A stretch of DNA of 64,000 bases. Origin: Xaviernesmea rhizosphaerae. GTDB taxonomy: Bacteria; Pseudomonadota; Alphaproteobacteria; Rhizobiales; Rhizobiaceae. The translations under genes and the position numbers were made by a program. The stretch lies in assembly GCF_001938945.1 (NCBI RefSeq), contig NZ_MKIO01000039.1, forward strand, positions 124,001 through 188,000, written 5' to 3'. Positions 9,721 through 18,337 of this stretch are shown piece by piece (position 1 is the first letter of the stretch; each line of letters begins with the position of its first letter). The notes under the pieces are model-generated. The model was not told the origin of the DNA. It saw only the letters and a program-made list of their open reading frames with translations, and made no database searches.

Positions 9721-10937
9721 GAAACAGACTTCAGCCGCTTGCCTTCCGGATCATGGTTGATCGTCGCAGCGATGTCACGTGTCCAGGCCGAGACGGCGGG
9801 CACGCGCGAGCGGTCGACGCGATAGGCGAATTTGCGGGCGACATCGACGATCTCGGACAGCAGACCGCCTTCCAGCGTGGTGGGCGAGAGGCCGAGGCCG
9901 AGGAACTTGTCGTTCTTGACCACGAGGTCGTTCTCCGCCGCCTCCTTGCGCGGATTGGGCAGCCAGGCGATCTCCGCGCCGGAGAGGCGCGCGATCATCT
10001 GCGCGAGGTCGCGCACGCGATGCGTCTCGGTCATCTGGTTGAAGATCTCGACACGTGCGCCGCGCGCCGGCGGGTTCTTCAGCGCGATCTCGATGCAGCG
10101 CACCGAATCCTGGATATGGATAAAGGCCCGGGTCTGGCCGCCGGTGCCGTGGACGGTCAGCGGATAGCCGATCGCCGCCTGGATCAGGAAGCGGTTCAGA
10201 ACCGTGCCGTAATCGCCGTCATAGTCGAAACGGTTGACCAGCTGCGGGTGGATGCGCGTCTGCTCGGTATGGGTGCCCCAGACGATGCCCTGATGCAGAT
10301 CGGTGATCCGGAGACCGTCATTCTTGGCGTAGAACTGGAACAGCAGCTGATCGAGGCACTTGGTCATGTGATAGATCGAGCCGGGATTGGCCGGGTAGAG
10401 GATCTCCTGGGAGACCGTCTCGCCGCTCTGCGTCTCGATGCCGACGGGCAGATAGCCCTCGGGGATCGCCGCGCCGACCGTGGAATAGCCATAGACGCCC
10501 ATGGTGCCGAGATGGACCAGATGGGCGTCGAGCTGCAGCTCCACCATGGCGTTCAGCAGGTTGTGCGTGGCGTTGACATTGTTGTTGACGGTGTAATTCT
10601 TGTGCCGGTCGCTCTTCATCGAATAGGGCGCGGCGCGCTGTTCGGCGAAGTGGATGATGGCGTCGGGGCGGTGCTGGGCCAGCCAGTTCTTCAGAAGCTC
10701 GTAATCACGCGCGAGATCGATCAGGTGGAAGTGGATGCGCCGGCCGGTTTCGGCATGCCAGATGCGCGTGCGCTCCTGGATCGAATCCATCGGCGTCAGC
10801 GACTGCACGCCGAGCTCGGTGTCGATCCAGCGGCGCGAGAGATTGTCGAGGATGTGGACCTCGTGGCCGGCGGCCGAAAGGTGCAGGGCCGTCGGCCAGC
10901 CCACGAAACCGTCGCCGCCCAGAACCGCGATCTTCAT
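9717..10937 (-). CDS. sqdB: UDP-sulfoquinovose synthase SqdB
   Basis: The 406-residue protein begins MKIAVLGGDGFVGWPTALHL, the SQD1/SqdB signature. It makes UDP-sulfoquinovose from UDP-glucose and sulfite, the committed step to the plant-like sulfolipid SQDG. The catalytic threonine region GTMGVYGYST and the YHMTK (YxxxK) motif are present, as is the family-specific FAEQRAAPYSM. The frame is open far upstream, but the Rossmann strand fixes the start at 10937. It heads the operon sqdB-sqdD-sqdC, divergent from ybgC across 162 bp. Confidence 0.95.
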   Translation of the reverse strand: MKIAVLGGDGFVGWPTALHLSAAGHEVHILDNLSRRWIDTELGVQSLTPMDSIQERTRIWHAETGRRIHFHLIDLARDYELLKNWLAQHRPDAIIHFAEQRAAPYSMKSDRHKNYTVNNNVNATHNLLNAMVELQLDAHLVHLGTMGVYGYSTVGAAIPEGYLPVGIETQSGETVSQEILYPANPGSIYHMTKCLDQLLFQFYAKNDGLRITDLHQGIVWGTHTEQTRIHPQLVNRFDYDGDYGTVLNRFLIQAAIGYPLTVHGTGGQTRAFIHIQDSVRCIEIALKNPPARGARVEIFNQMTETHRVRDLAQMIARLSGAEIAWLPNPRKEAAENDLVVKNDKFLGLGLSPTTLEGGLLSEIVDVARKFAYRVDRSRVPAVSAWTRDIAATINHDPEGKRLKSVS

Positions 10938-11099
10938 GCGTCGTCTCCTTCGCCCGTCGTTGAAGCGGCCCTGTTCGTCGCAAAGGCCTTCCGCAGACGC
11001 TCGATAGGCCATGAATGTGACAGATGTGCCGCGCTTGAAAAAGGCCAAGGCTTCCGGCACAGAAACTTCGCTTCGATCGACTTTTCCGAAGGCCATGCC

Positions 11100-11561
11100 A
11101 TGCAGATTTCGCTCGCCGGCGAATTGACCGAGACCGGCCACCGTCTCGTCCAGCGCGTCTATTATGAAGACACGGATTTTTCCGGTGTGGTCTATCATGC
11201 CCGCTATCTCCACTTTCTCGAGCGGGCGCGCACAGACTATCTGCGCCTGCTGGGCGTGGAGCAGGCGGCCTTGGCGGTCGAGGGCGACGCGGAAGGCCTC
11301 GTCTTCGTCGTCCACCGCATGGAGATCGACTTCAAGGCGCCGGCGCGCATGGACGACATCCTCACCATCCGCACGGTGACCGAGAAGGCCGGCGGCGCCA
11401 AGATGGTACTGTCGCAGGAGATCTGGCGCGAGGAGCGCCTGCTGATCGCCGCGCGCGTGATCATCGCCGTCATCAACGCGGCCGGCCGTCCCAGGCGCCT
11501 GCCGGACGTGCTGGCCGAGCGGTTCCTGGCCCGGGCGCGGCCCGACGCGCCCCCGGTCTGA
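11100..11561 (+). CDS. ybgC: Tol-Pal system acyl-CoA thioesterase YbgC
   Basis: The 153-residue hotdog-fold thioesterase has the catalytic sequence RVYYEDTDFSGVVYHARYL, where the Asp of the DTDFSG segment is the nucleophile/base. YbgC proteins act on acyl-CoA near the cytoplasmic membrane, and the gene classically heads the tol-pal operon, as here. Start ATG 11100 gives MQISLAGELTETGHR. The gap to tolQ is 346 bp, longer than in most relatives and large enough for a separate tolQ promoter. Confidence 0.95.
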   Translation: MQISLAGELTETGHRLVQRVYYEDTDFSGVVYHARYLHFLERARTDYLRLLGVEQAALAVEGDAEGLVFVVHRMEIDFKAPARMDDILTIRTVTEKAGGAKMVLSQEIWREERLLIAARVIIAVINAAGRPRRLPDVLAERFLARARPDAPPV

Positions 11562-11907
11562 TCAATCTGTCACCGGAGGCAAGCCTGCCTTCGGCGCTGC
11601 GGTGCTTCGCGCTGCGGGGCACCATTTGATACGGCTGCGTAACGAGATATTAATCATAATGATGTCTTAATCATCGGCATGAAAGGCCTTTGTGCGCTGC
11701 ACGTCATCCTTTCACCAAGATTACGCTTGACAGAGCAGACCGGGCGCTGACCGGCCGCCTCCTGTTTGTCTTCGGCCTGCCGCGTGCCGGCAGGGATGAT
11801 GGCGACGGCGGCCGACCCTTCGTGGACGGACATGTTTGAACGGCCCGGCTCTTTCGCGCTTATGCGCTCGGAATGGCCGGGTGTTCGGATTCGGGGATTT
11901 GACGAAA
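11562..11907 (+). promoter_or_regulatory. Intergenic region before tolQ with 8-bp direct repeat
   Basis: This 346-bp gene-free stretch contains an AT-rich patch with the octamer TTAATCAT at 11650-11657 and again at 11667-11674, 17 bp apart. TTGACA at about 11728 could be a -35 hexamer, but no convincing -10 follows. I see no gene. The direct repeat with 17-bp spacing is the best candidate for a regulator site controlling tolQRAB. Confidence 0.35.
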
Positions 11908-12624
11908 ATGGAACAGGTTGGACTGGCGGCGACGACGGATGTGACGCTGTGGTCGCTCTTCATGCAGGCGGGCCTCATCGTGAAGCTCGTCATGCTGGGG
12001 CTCATGGGCGCCTCGGTCTGGACTTGGGCGATCATCGTCGACAAGTCTTTGCGCTTTGCCCGCGCCCGCAAGCAGGCAGACAGTTTCGAGCAGATCTTCT
12101 GGTCGGGCCAGTCGCTGGAAGAGCTCTATCGCACCCTGTCGGACCGCAATCCGACCGGCATGGCGGCCATCTTCGTCTCGGCCATGCGCGAGTGGAAGAA
12201 GAGCTTCGAGCGCGGCGCCCGCTCCCCCATTGGCCTGCAGATGCGCATCGACAAGGCGATGGACGTGACGCTGGCGCGCGAGGCCGAAGGGCTCGAGGCG
12301 CGGCTCGGTTCGCTGGCCACCATTGGTTCTGCCGGCCCCTTCATCGGCCTGTTCGGCACCGTCGTCGGCATCATGACCTCGTTCCAGGCGATTGCCGGCT
12401 CGAAGTCCACCAATCTCGCGGTGGTCGCGCCGGGTATCGCCGAGGCGCTTCTGGCCACCGCCATCGGCCTGGTCGCGGCGATCCCCGCCGTCATCGCGTA
12501 TAACAAGTTCACGGCCGATGCCGGCAAGATGACGGCGCGCATGGAAGGCTTCGCCGACGAGTTCTCGGCCATCCTTTCGCGCCAGATCGATGAGAAGCTG
12601 CAGCCGCGCCAGGCGGCCCAGTAA
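11908..12624 (+). CDS. tolQ: Tol-Pal system proton-channel protein TolQ
   Basis: The 238-residue inner-membrane protein is of the TolQ/ExbB/MotA family. It has three membrane helices: about residues 18-40 (LIVKLVMLGLMGASVWTWAI), 135-155 (LATIGSAGPFIGLFGTVVGI) and 170-195 (IGLVAAIPAVIAYNKF). With TolR it uses the proton gradient to energise TolA during outer-membrane constriction at division. ATG 11908 (MEQVGLAATTD) is chosen over an upstream TTG because GGGGA precedes it and it begins the conserved region. Confidence 0.97.
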   Translation: MEQVGLAATTDVTLWSLFMQAGLIVKLVMLGLMGASVWTWAIIVDKSLRFARARKQADSFEQIFWSGQSLEELYRTLSDRNPTGMAAIFVSAMREWKKSFERGARSPIGLQMRIDKAMDVTLAREAEGLEARLGSLATIGSAGPFIGLFGTVVGIMTSFQAIAGSKSTNLAVVAPGIAEALLATAIGLVAAIPAVIAYNKFTADAGKMTARMEGFADEFSAILSRQIDEKLQPRQAAQ

Positions 12625-12789
12625 AGGGTTCGCGACCGCGCGAAGCCGGCCGCTTCATGGCTGGCAGCGCGGGCGCCTGCGCAAGAAGAGACCCATCCGC
12701 CCCGGCAGCCATAGGCGGGATGACCTGCGGCGGGATGAACGGCGGCCCCGGACAGAGGCCGGCCGATCTGTGAGAGAAGGATAATTTCC

Positions 12790-13242
12790 ATGGGCATGGC
12801 AGTCGGCGGAGGGGCAGGCTCGGGCGGACGGCGCGGACGGCGTGGCCGCCGCAAGGGCGCGATCAGCGAGATCAACGTCACGCCGCTTGTCGACGTCATG
12901 CTCGTGCTGCTCATCATCTTCATGGTCGCTGCGCCGATGATGACGGTCGGCGTGCCGATCGACCTGCCGGAAACCCAGGCGAAGGCGCTCAACGCCCAGA
13001 CCCAGCCGATCACCATCTCGATCAAGAATTCCGGCGAGATCTACCTGCAGGAAACGCCGATCCCGGCCGACGAGGTCGTGGCCAAGCTGCAGGCGATCGC
13101 CACCACGGGCTATAACGAACGGATCTTCGTGCGCGGCGACGCGACGGCGCCCTATGGCGTGATCGCCGACGTCATGGCGCGCATCCAGACGGCAGGCTTC
13201 AAGAATATCGGTCTGGTCACCCAGCAGAAGACGAACGGGTAA
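12790..13242 (+). CDS. tolR: Tol-Pal system protein TolR
   Basis: The 150-residue ExbD/TolR protein has a basic Gly/Arg-rich N-terminus, then INVTPLVDVMLVLLIIFMV with the essential membrane Asp of VTPLVDVMLVLL (proton pathway). A periplasmic domain ending NIGLVTQQ follows. The ATG at 12790 follows GAGAAGG at 12773-12779. It lies 165 bp after tolQ and 11 bp before tolA, fitting one transcript. Confidence 0.97.
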   Translation: MGMAVGGGAGSGGRRGRRGRRKGAISEINVTPLVDVMLVLLIIFMVAAPMMTVGVPIDLPETQAKALNAQTQPITISIKNSGEIYLQETPIPADEVVAKLQAIATTGYNERIFVRGDATAPYGVIADVMARIQTAGFKNIGLVTQQKTNG

Positions 13243-13253
13243 AAACATCCGCC

Positions 13254-14423
13254 ATGAGAGGCAGTCTCGCAACATCGGCAGCGCTTCACGTCCTGGTTCT
13301 CGCCTGGGCGCTGATCTCGCTCGGCAGTCCGGCGCACTTCGAGGTGTCGGATACCGAGGCAATGCCGGTCGACATCGTGCCGGTGGAGGAGCTGACGCAG
13401 ATCCAGCAGGGCGAAAAAACCGCGCCCAAGGCCGAGAAATCCGCGCCGGCGCCAACCAAGCGTCCCGATGTGGTGGAGAATGCCGAGAATATGGGCGACA
13501 ACAGCGTCGATCTGAAGACGCCGCCGCGCCCCTCCGTCAAGCCGGTGGAGAAGGAAGCGAGCGCCGCACCCAAGGCGACCGAAACGCCGGTGCCGACGCC
13601 CGAGCCGACCCCGCAGGACAAGCCCGACCTTGTCGATGAAAAGCCGCCGGCGACACCCGCGACCGAGGTGGCGGCGCTGCCGGCGCCCAAGGCCGAGGTG
13701 ACGCCGCAGCCGCGCCCCGAGCCGCCCAAGCCTGAAGCCAAGACGGAAACACCGCCGCCGCCGCAGGAGCAGCCCGAGCAGGCCGAGGAAAAGCCGGCCG
13801 AAAAGCCTGACGCCGAAGCCCTGCCGGACAAGGTGCCCGCGCCCATGGCCAAGCCGAAGGTGGAGCCCAAGCCCGAGCCGCCCAAGCCGGTGGAGCAGGC
13901 CAAGACGACCCCGCCGGCGCAGACGGCCAAGACGCCGGACCGCAAGGCCGACGAGGGCAAGAAGGAATCGAAGAAGTCCGCCTCCTCCAAGCAGAGCGAC
14001 TTCAATGCCGATGAAATCGCCAGCCTGCTGAACAAGCAGGAGTCCTCGGGCGGCGGCGCCAAGCGCTCCACCCAGACGGCGGCGCTCGGCGGCAAGAAGG
14101 CGACGGGTGGCTCGACATTGTCGCAGAGCGACAAGGACGCGATCAAGCAGCAGATCCAGAACAACTGGTCGATCATTCCCGGCATCGCCGACACGGCCGG
14201 CATCCTGATCAAGGTGACGCTGCATCTCGACCGCGACGGCAACATCATCGGCCAGCCGGAAATTTCCGCGAGCGGTGGCTCGGATTCGGCAAGGCGGACC
14301 CATGAGGGCGGCGTGCGCCGCGCGATCATGAAGTCGCTGCCGCTGAAAGGCCTGCCGCCGGACAAATATGACGACTGGAGCGAAATGGTGCTGAATTTCG
14401 ATCCGAGCGAAATGGGTTTCTAA
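13254..14423 (+). CDS. tolA: Cell-envelope protein TolA (TonB-like C-terminus)
   Basis: The 389-residue protein has one N-terminal membrane helix (about residues 7-24). A long Pro/Lys/Glu-rich rod follows (about 45-265, many PKPE/KPEP and PAPxP runs), and a globular C-terminal domain covers about the last 100 residues (IKQQIQNNWSIIPGI ... VLNFDPSEMGF). TolA spans the periplasm and contacts TolB/Pal. In enterics the rod is Ala/Lys helical; here it is proline-rich, TonB-like, as is usual in rhizobia. Position directly after tolR identifies it. Confidence 0.9.
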   Translation: MRGSLATSAALHVLVLAWALISLGSPAHFEVSDTEAMPVDIVPVEELTQIQQGEKTAPKAEKSAPAPTKRPDVVENAENMGDNSVDLKTPPRPSVKPVEKEASAAPKATETPVPTPEPTPQDKPDLVDEKPPATPATEVAALPAPKAEVTPQPRPEPPKPEAKTETPPPPQEQPEQAEEKPAEKPDAEALPDKVPAPMAKPKVEPKPEPPKPVEQAKTTPPAQTAKTPDRKADEGKKESKKSASSKQSDFNADEIASLLNKQESSGGGAKRSTQTAALGGKKATGGSTLSQSDKDAIKQQIQNNWSIIPGIADTAGILIKVTLHLDRDGNIIGQPEISASGGSDSARRTHEGGVRRAIMKSLPLKGLPPDKYDDWSEMVLNFDPSEMGF

Positions 14424-14510
14424 AGCTTGACGACCGTGTGTCTGGCTGCTGCGATCGCGCCGCCGGCGCTCGAACTTTGACGATATGAATGGCTGAAAGG
14501 CTGTAGTTCC

Positions 14511-15815
14511 ATGCTGAGACGTACCTTCTTCCAAATGGCCGGTGCCGCCACCGGCATGGCCGCCCTGGCTGCCGCGCCGGCCGAGGCGCGGGTCGAAATC
14601 AACATCAACCGCGGCAATGTCGAGCCGATGCCGATCGCGGTTTCGGATTTCCTGCAGGGCGATCTCGGCCGCAAGATTTCCGACGTGGTTGCCGCGGACC
14701 TCAAGCGGTCCGGCCTGTTCGCGCCGATCAACCGCTCGGCCTTCATCGAGAAGATCTCCAACCCCGACGCTCCCCCGCGCTTCGAGGACTGGAAGGTCAT
14801 CAACGCCCAGGCACTCGTCACCGGCCGGGTGACGCAGGAGGGCGATGGCCGCCTGAAGGCGGAGTTCCGCCTGTGGGACGTATTCTCCAACCAGCAGATG
14901 ACCGGCCAGCAATTCTTCACCCAGCCGGAAAACTGGCGGCGTGTCGCCCATATCATCGCCGACGCGATCTATGAGCGCATCACCGGCGAGAAGGGCTATT
15001 TCGACACCCGCATCGTCTATGTCGCCGAAAGCGGCCCGAAGACGGCGCGCAAGCGCCAACTGGCGATCATGGACCAGGACGGATTCAATTCCCGCGCGCT
15101 GACCAATTCCAACGACATCGTGCTGACGCCGCGCTTCTCGCCGAACAAGCAGGAAATCACCTACATGTCCTTCGAGGGACAGCAGCCGCGCGTCTACCTG
15201 CTGCAGCTCGAAACCGGGCAGCGCGAGGTCGTCGGCAATTTTCCCGGCATGACCTTCTCGCCGCGCTTCTCGCCCGATGGCCAACGCGTCATCATGAGCC
15301 TGCAGCAGGACGGCAATGCCAATATCTATACCATGGACCTGCGCTCGCGCACGACCACGCGCCTGACCTCGACGGCGGCGATCGACACCTCGCCCTCCTA
15401 CGCGCCGGATGGCGGCCGGATCGTGTTCGAAAGCGACCGCGGCGGCCGTCAGCAGCTCTATGTTATGAGCGCCAACGGCGCCGGCCAGACCCGCATCTCC
15501 TTCGGCGACGGCTCCTATTCGACGCCGGTCTGGTCGCCGCGCGGCGACCTGATCGCCTTCACGAAACAGTCGGGCGGCAAGTTCTCGATCGGCGTGATGA
15601 AGCCGGATGGCTCGGGCGAGCGGATCTTGACCACCGGCTTCCACAATGAGGGCCCGACCTGGGCGCCGAACGGCCGCGTGATCATGTTCTTCCGCCAGAA
15701 TGCCGGCGCCGGCGGCCCGCAGCTCTATTCGATCGACCTGACCGGCTATAACGAACAGTTGATCCCGACCCAGGGCTTCGCCTCCGATCCGGCCTGGTCG
15801 CCGCTCCTGGAGTAG
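14511..15815 (+). CDS. tolB: Tol-Pal system beta-propeller protein TolB
   Basis: The 434-residue periplasmic protein has an N-terminal alpha/beta domain (about 28-140) and a six-bladed propeller of TolB repeats (e.g. LTPRFSPNKQEITYMS, FSPRFSPDGQRVIMS, TSPSYAPDGGRIVFES). It binds Pal at the propeller. The leader MLRRTFFQMAGAATGMAAL carries RRTFF, which resembles a twin-arginine motif rather than a plain Sec leader. Start ATG 14511 is the first in frame; the Shine-Dalgarno is weak. Confidence 0.97.
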   Translation: MLRRTFFQMAGAATGMAALAAAPAEARVEININRGNVEPMPIAVSDFLQGDLGRKISDVVAADLKRSGLFAPINRSAFIEKISNPDAPPRFEDWKVINAQALVTGRVTQEGDGRLKAEFRLWDVFSNQQMTGQQFFTQPENWRRVAHIIADAIYERITGEKGYFDTRIVYVAESGPKTARKRQLAIMDQDGFNSRALTNSNDIVLTPRFSPNKQEITYMSFEGQQPRVYLLQLETGQREVVGNFPGMTFSPRFSPDGQRVIMSLQQDGNANIYTMDLRSRTTTRLTSTAAIDTSPSYAPDGGRIVFESDRGGRQQLYVMSANGAGQTRISFGDGSYSTPVWSPRGDLIAFTKQSGGKFSIGVMKPDGSGERILTTGFHNEGPTWAPNGRVIMFFRQNAGAGGPQLYSIDLTGYNEQLIPTQGFASDPAWSPLLE

Positions 15816-16206
15816 CGCCGCGAATCGGCCGGCGCGCGCGGGAAACGCAGCGGCGGAAACGGTGCGCCGGCGCGGCCTTAAGCTTGAAAGACGCTCTTGG
15901 TCGGCTGCTGCTGCTCAAGGACGCGCGCATATGATGAGGGCCGAACCTCTCAGGAGGAACAAGGCCTTGGAAGGAATGAGGGCGGCGCGGCGGGCAGGGT
16001 TTTGTCTGGCCCCGTGAAGATGGCGGCGATATGGCCAAGTCTTGGCACGATTGCCGCCTTCCTGCCGCAAAGTGGTGATTAGCCGCGCGGTCAGAGGCGC
16101 ATTTTGAAACTTCTTTAACCAAGCTTGTTGCATAGGAAGTAACCGCTTTCGGTTACAGTCTGGCAACCCTGACCGTTAAGATCATTCTTGAAGGAGAGAC
16201 CGGCCC
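15816..16206 (+). promoter_or_regulatory. tolB-pal intergenic region with inverted repeat before pal
   Basis: This 391-bp region holds no convincing gene. Close to pal, a perfect inverted repeat with 7-bp arms (16139-16145 and 16150-16156, GTAACCG/CGGTTAC, 4-nt spacer) lies about 50 bp before the start codon. AAGGAGAG at 16190-16197 is the pal ribosome-binding site. The size suggests that pal has its own promoter and possibly an operator or 5' UTR hairpin. Confidence 0.4.
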
Positions 16207-16746
16207 ATGAGCCGCATTCCCGTTCCGGCCGCTGGCCGCATGCAGTCCATCGCCCGCAATCCCGTGGCCATCGCGCTCTTCCTCACGTTGTCCATCGCAG
16301 GCTGCGCCTCGAAGAAGAACCTGCCCAACAGCGCCGGCGACCTCGGCCTGAACGGCGGTGCTGGCGGCGCGGCCACCCCCGGCTCGCAGCAGGACTTCAC
16401 CGTCAATGTCGGCGACCGCATCTTCTTCGACACCGACTCCTCGTCGGTGCGTGCGGACGCCCAGGCGACGCTGGACAAGCAGGCCCAGTGGCTGCAGCGC
16501 TACTCCAAGTACCCGATCACGGTCGAGGGCCATGCCGACGAGCGCGGCACGCGCGAATACAACCTGGCGCTAGGCGCCCGCCGCGCCGCCGCTGCCCGCG
16601 ACTATCTCGTCTCGCGCGGCATTCCGGCCAGCCGCATCAAGACCATCTCCTACGGCAAGGAAAAGCCTGTTGCCGTCTGCGACGACATTTCCTGCTGGTC
16701 GCAGAACCGTCGCGCGGTTACCGTCCTCGGCGGCGCCGGCATGTAA
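16207..16746 (+). CDS. pal: Peptidoglycan-associated lipoprotein Pal
   Basis: The 179-residue lipoprotein has lipobox LSIAGC (acylated Cys33) and a C-terminal OmpA-like peptidoglycan-binding domain (about 75-175) with TVEGHADERGTREYNLALG and the NRRAVTV end. It anchors the outer membrane to peptidoglycan and is the outer partner of TolB. The ATG at 16207 has a strong AAGGAGAG; an in-frame ATG at 16240 would also leave a complete signal peptide but lacks such a site. Confidence 0.97.
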   Translation: MSRIPVPAAGRMQSIARNPVAIALFLTLSIAGCASKKNLPNSAGDLGLNGGAGGAATPGSQQDFTVNVGDRIFFDTDSSSVRADAQATLDKQAQWLQRYSKYPITVEGHADERGTREYNLALGARRAAAARDYLVSRGIPASRIKTISYGKEKPVAVCDDISCWSQNRRAVTVLGGAGM

Positions 16747-17217
16747 TGTCTCGCGGGCACCGACGACCGGTTGCCCATGCATTTGAGACCTGCGGAGGCG
16801 GCCCGGATTTTCGTCTGAGGCCGCCTTTCTTTTGGTCATAGTTTGACCGAACTCCGGTTGCTTTTTTGTCGCGCAACTGGAAACACTGCCTGGCGCCTTC
16901 GCAACTGCGGGAGCTGGCGCTGCGTGTGTGAAGACAGGGCTGCCGGCGTGCTCCCGCGTGCTGGCGCCCCGTCGATGACGACAGAACACCGGGCCTGTCC
17001 GCGAGACCTCGGTCTTTCGGCCTGCGCCCCGCCCGCTTGCCCGCGCCGGATGGTTGATGCCGGGGCGGTCCAAGCGGTTCCTCGCCTGCCGGGGCGCATC
17101 GGTAGAATGACTTTACCGTGCGCTTCCGGTCTATGGATGGTTTTCGCAGTTTCAGGTCCTGTTCCGTCGCCGATGAGGGGCGCCGGCCGGCCGGCTGCCC
17201 AAGGGGACGTTTGAGCC
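16747..17217 (+). terminator. Terminator after pal and gene-free gap
   Basis: An 8-bp stem AGGCGGCC (16796-16803) / GGCCGCCT (16819-16826), followed by TTTCTTTT, is a likely Rho-independent terminator for pal. The rest of this 471-bp gap up to cpoB shows no gene I can support; a long plus-frame opening at 16843-17214 has the composition of random high-GC sequence. Confidence 0.65.
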
Positions 17218-18177
17218 ATGAAACACTTCGCCGTGGCGGCAACGATCGGGGTTCTGGCCTTTTCGGCCTCGGTTCTGCCGGTCACCGCCATGCCGCTGTC
17301 CGCCCTGATCGACAGGGCGCTGCACCGCAACGAGGCACCCGCGCCGGCACCGGCCGCGCCCGTCATCAAGGTGCAGTCGAGCGAGGCCGGGCGCATCGGC
17401 CAGCTGGAGGAGCAGGTCCGTTCGCTCAATGGCCGCATCGAGGAGATGAGCTTCCAGCTTCTCCAGATGCAGGAGCAGATCCGCAAGTTCCAGGAGGACA
17501 ACGAGTTCCGCTTCCAGGACCTGGAAAAGGGCGGCGGTGCCGCTCCGAAGAAGAAGAGCGCGCTTGAAACCCCGCGCACCCAAGATCAGGCCTCCGTCCC
17601 CGCGACGGAGAGCCCTGCGGCCGCAGCCGGGCGTGAGCCCGGCGCGTCTGCTTCCAGCACCACCGGCTCGGAGCCGACCGATCTCGGCCAGATCATCCTG
17701 GATTCCGAAGGGCAGACCCTGTCTGCCACCGCCAATCCGCAGCCGGCTGCGCCCACCCAGCCGACGACCCCCTCCAAGCGTACCGCAGCGCTGAACAGCG
17801 ACGCCGATCTCTACCAGTCCGCCTATGGTCACGTGCTCTCGGGCGATTACTCCGTGGCCGAGACCGAATTCCGCGACTATCTCGACAGCTTTCCGAAGAG
17901 CGAAAAGGCGGCCGACGCCAGCTTCTGGATGGGCGAGGCGCAATATTCCCAGGGCAAGTTCAGCGACGCGGCCAAGACCTTTCTGAACGCGCACCAGACC
18001 TATGGCAAATCGCCCAAGGCCCCTGAGATGCTGCTGAAGCTCGGCATGTCGCTCGCCAAGCTCGACAACAAGGAAACCGCCTGCGCCACGCTGCGCGAGG
18101 TCACCAAGCGCTATCCCAAGGCGTCCCCCGCCGTCAAAGCCAAGGTCACGAGCGAGCAGAGCCGCCTTGCCTGCTGA
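17218..18177 (+). CDS. cpoB: Cell division coordinator CpoB (YbgF)
   Basis: The 319-residue periplasmic protein has a signal peptide (about 1-24) and a coiled coil (about 58-105, IGQLEEQVRSLNGRIEEMSF onward) that trimerises and binds TolA. A Pro/Ala/Thr-rich linker follows, then TPR repeats (about 195-319: LYQSAYGHVLSGDYSVAETE, SFWMGEAQYSQGKFSDA). CpoB couples Tol-Pal to peptidoglycan synthesis in E. coli. It ends the tol-pal block. Confidence 0.92.
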   Translation: MKHFAVAATIGVLAFSASVLPVTAMPLSALIDRALHRNEAPAPAPAAPVIKVQSSEAGRIGQLEEQVRSLNGRIEEMSFQLLQMQEQIRKFQEDNEFRFQDLEKGGGAAPKKKSALETPRTQDQASVPATESPAAAAGREPGASASSTTGSEPTDLGQIILDSEGQTLSATANPQPAAPTQPTTPSKRTAALNSDADLYQSAYGHVLSGDYSVAETEFRDYLDSFPKSEKAADASFWMGEAQYSQGKFSDAAKTFLNAHQTYGKSPKAPEMLLKLGMSLAKLDNKETACATLREVTKRYPKASPAVKAKVTSEQSRLAC

Positions 18178-18337
18178 GGCCGCATGCGCCTTGATCCGCC
18201 CGCACGAGCAGGCTCGTCATCAGCCGGGCCGTTCTGCCTGACTCGGCACGAGAGCGTGATCGATTGGCTCCGAGCACAGTGTCTTCGCCGGGCCGATCCG
18301 GCGTTTCCCCAGGGGCGAGCGCATGAGGGTCGGGCGC

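Noticed and set aside
13152..15644. 830-codon open frame on the minus strand
   Set aside because: It is antisense to tolA and tolB and made of Arg/Leu/Gly-rich sequence without domains.
16843..17214. 123-codon plus frame between pal and cpoB
   Set aside because: Random-looking Cys/Arg/Pro-rich sequence, no ribosome-binding site, and it begins right after the pal terminator.
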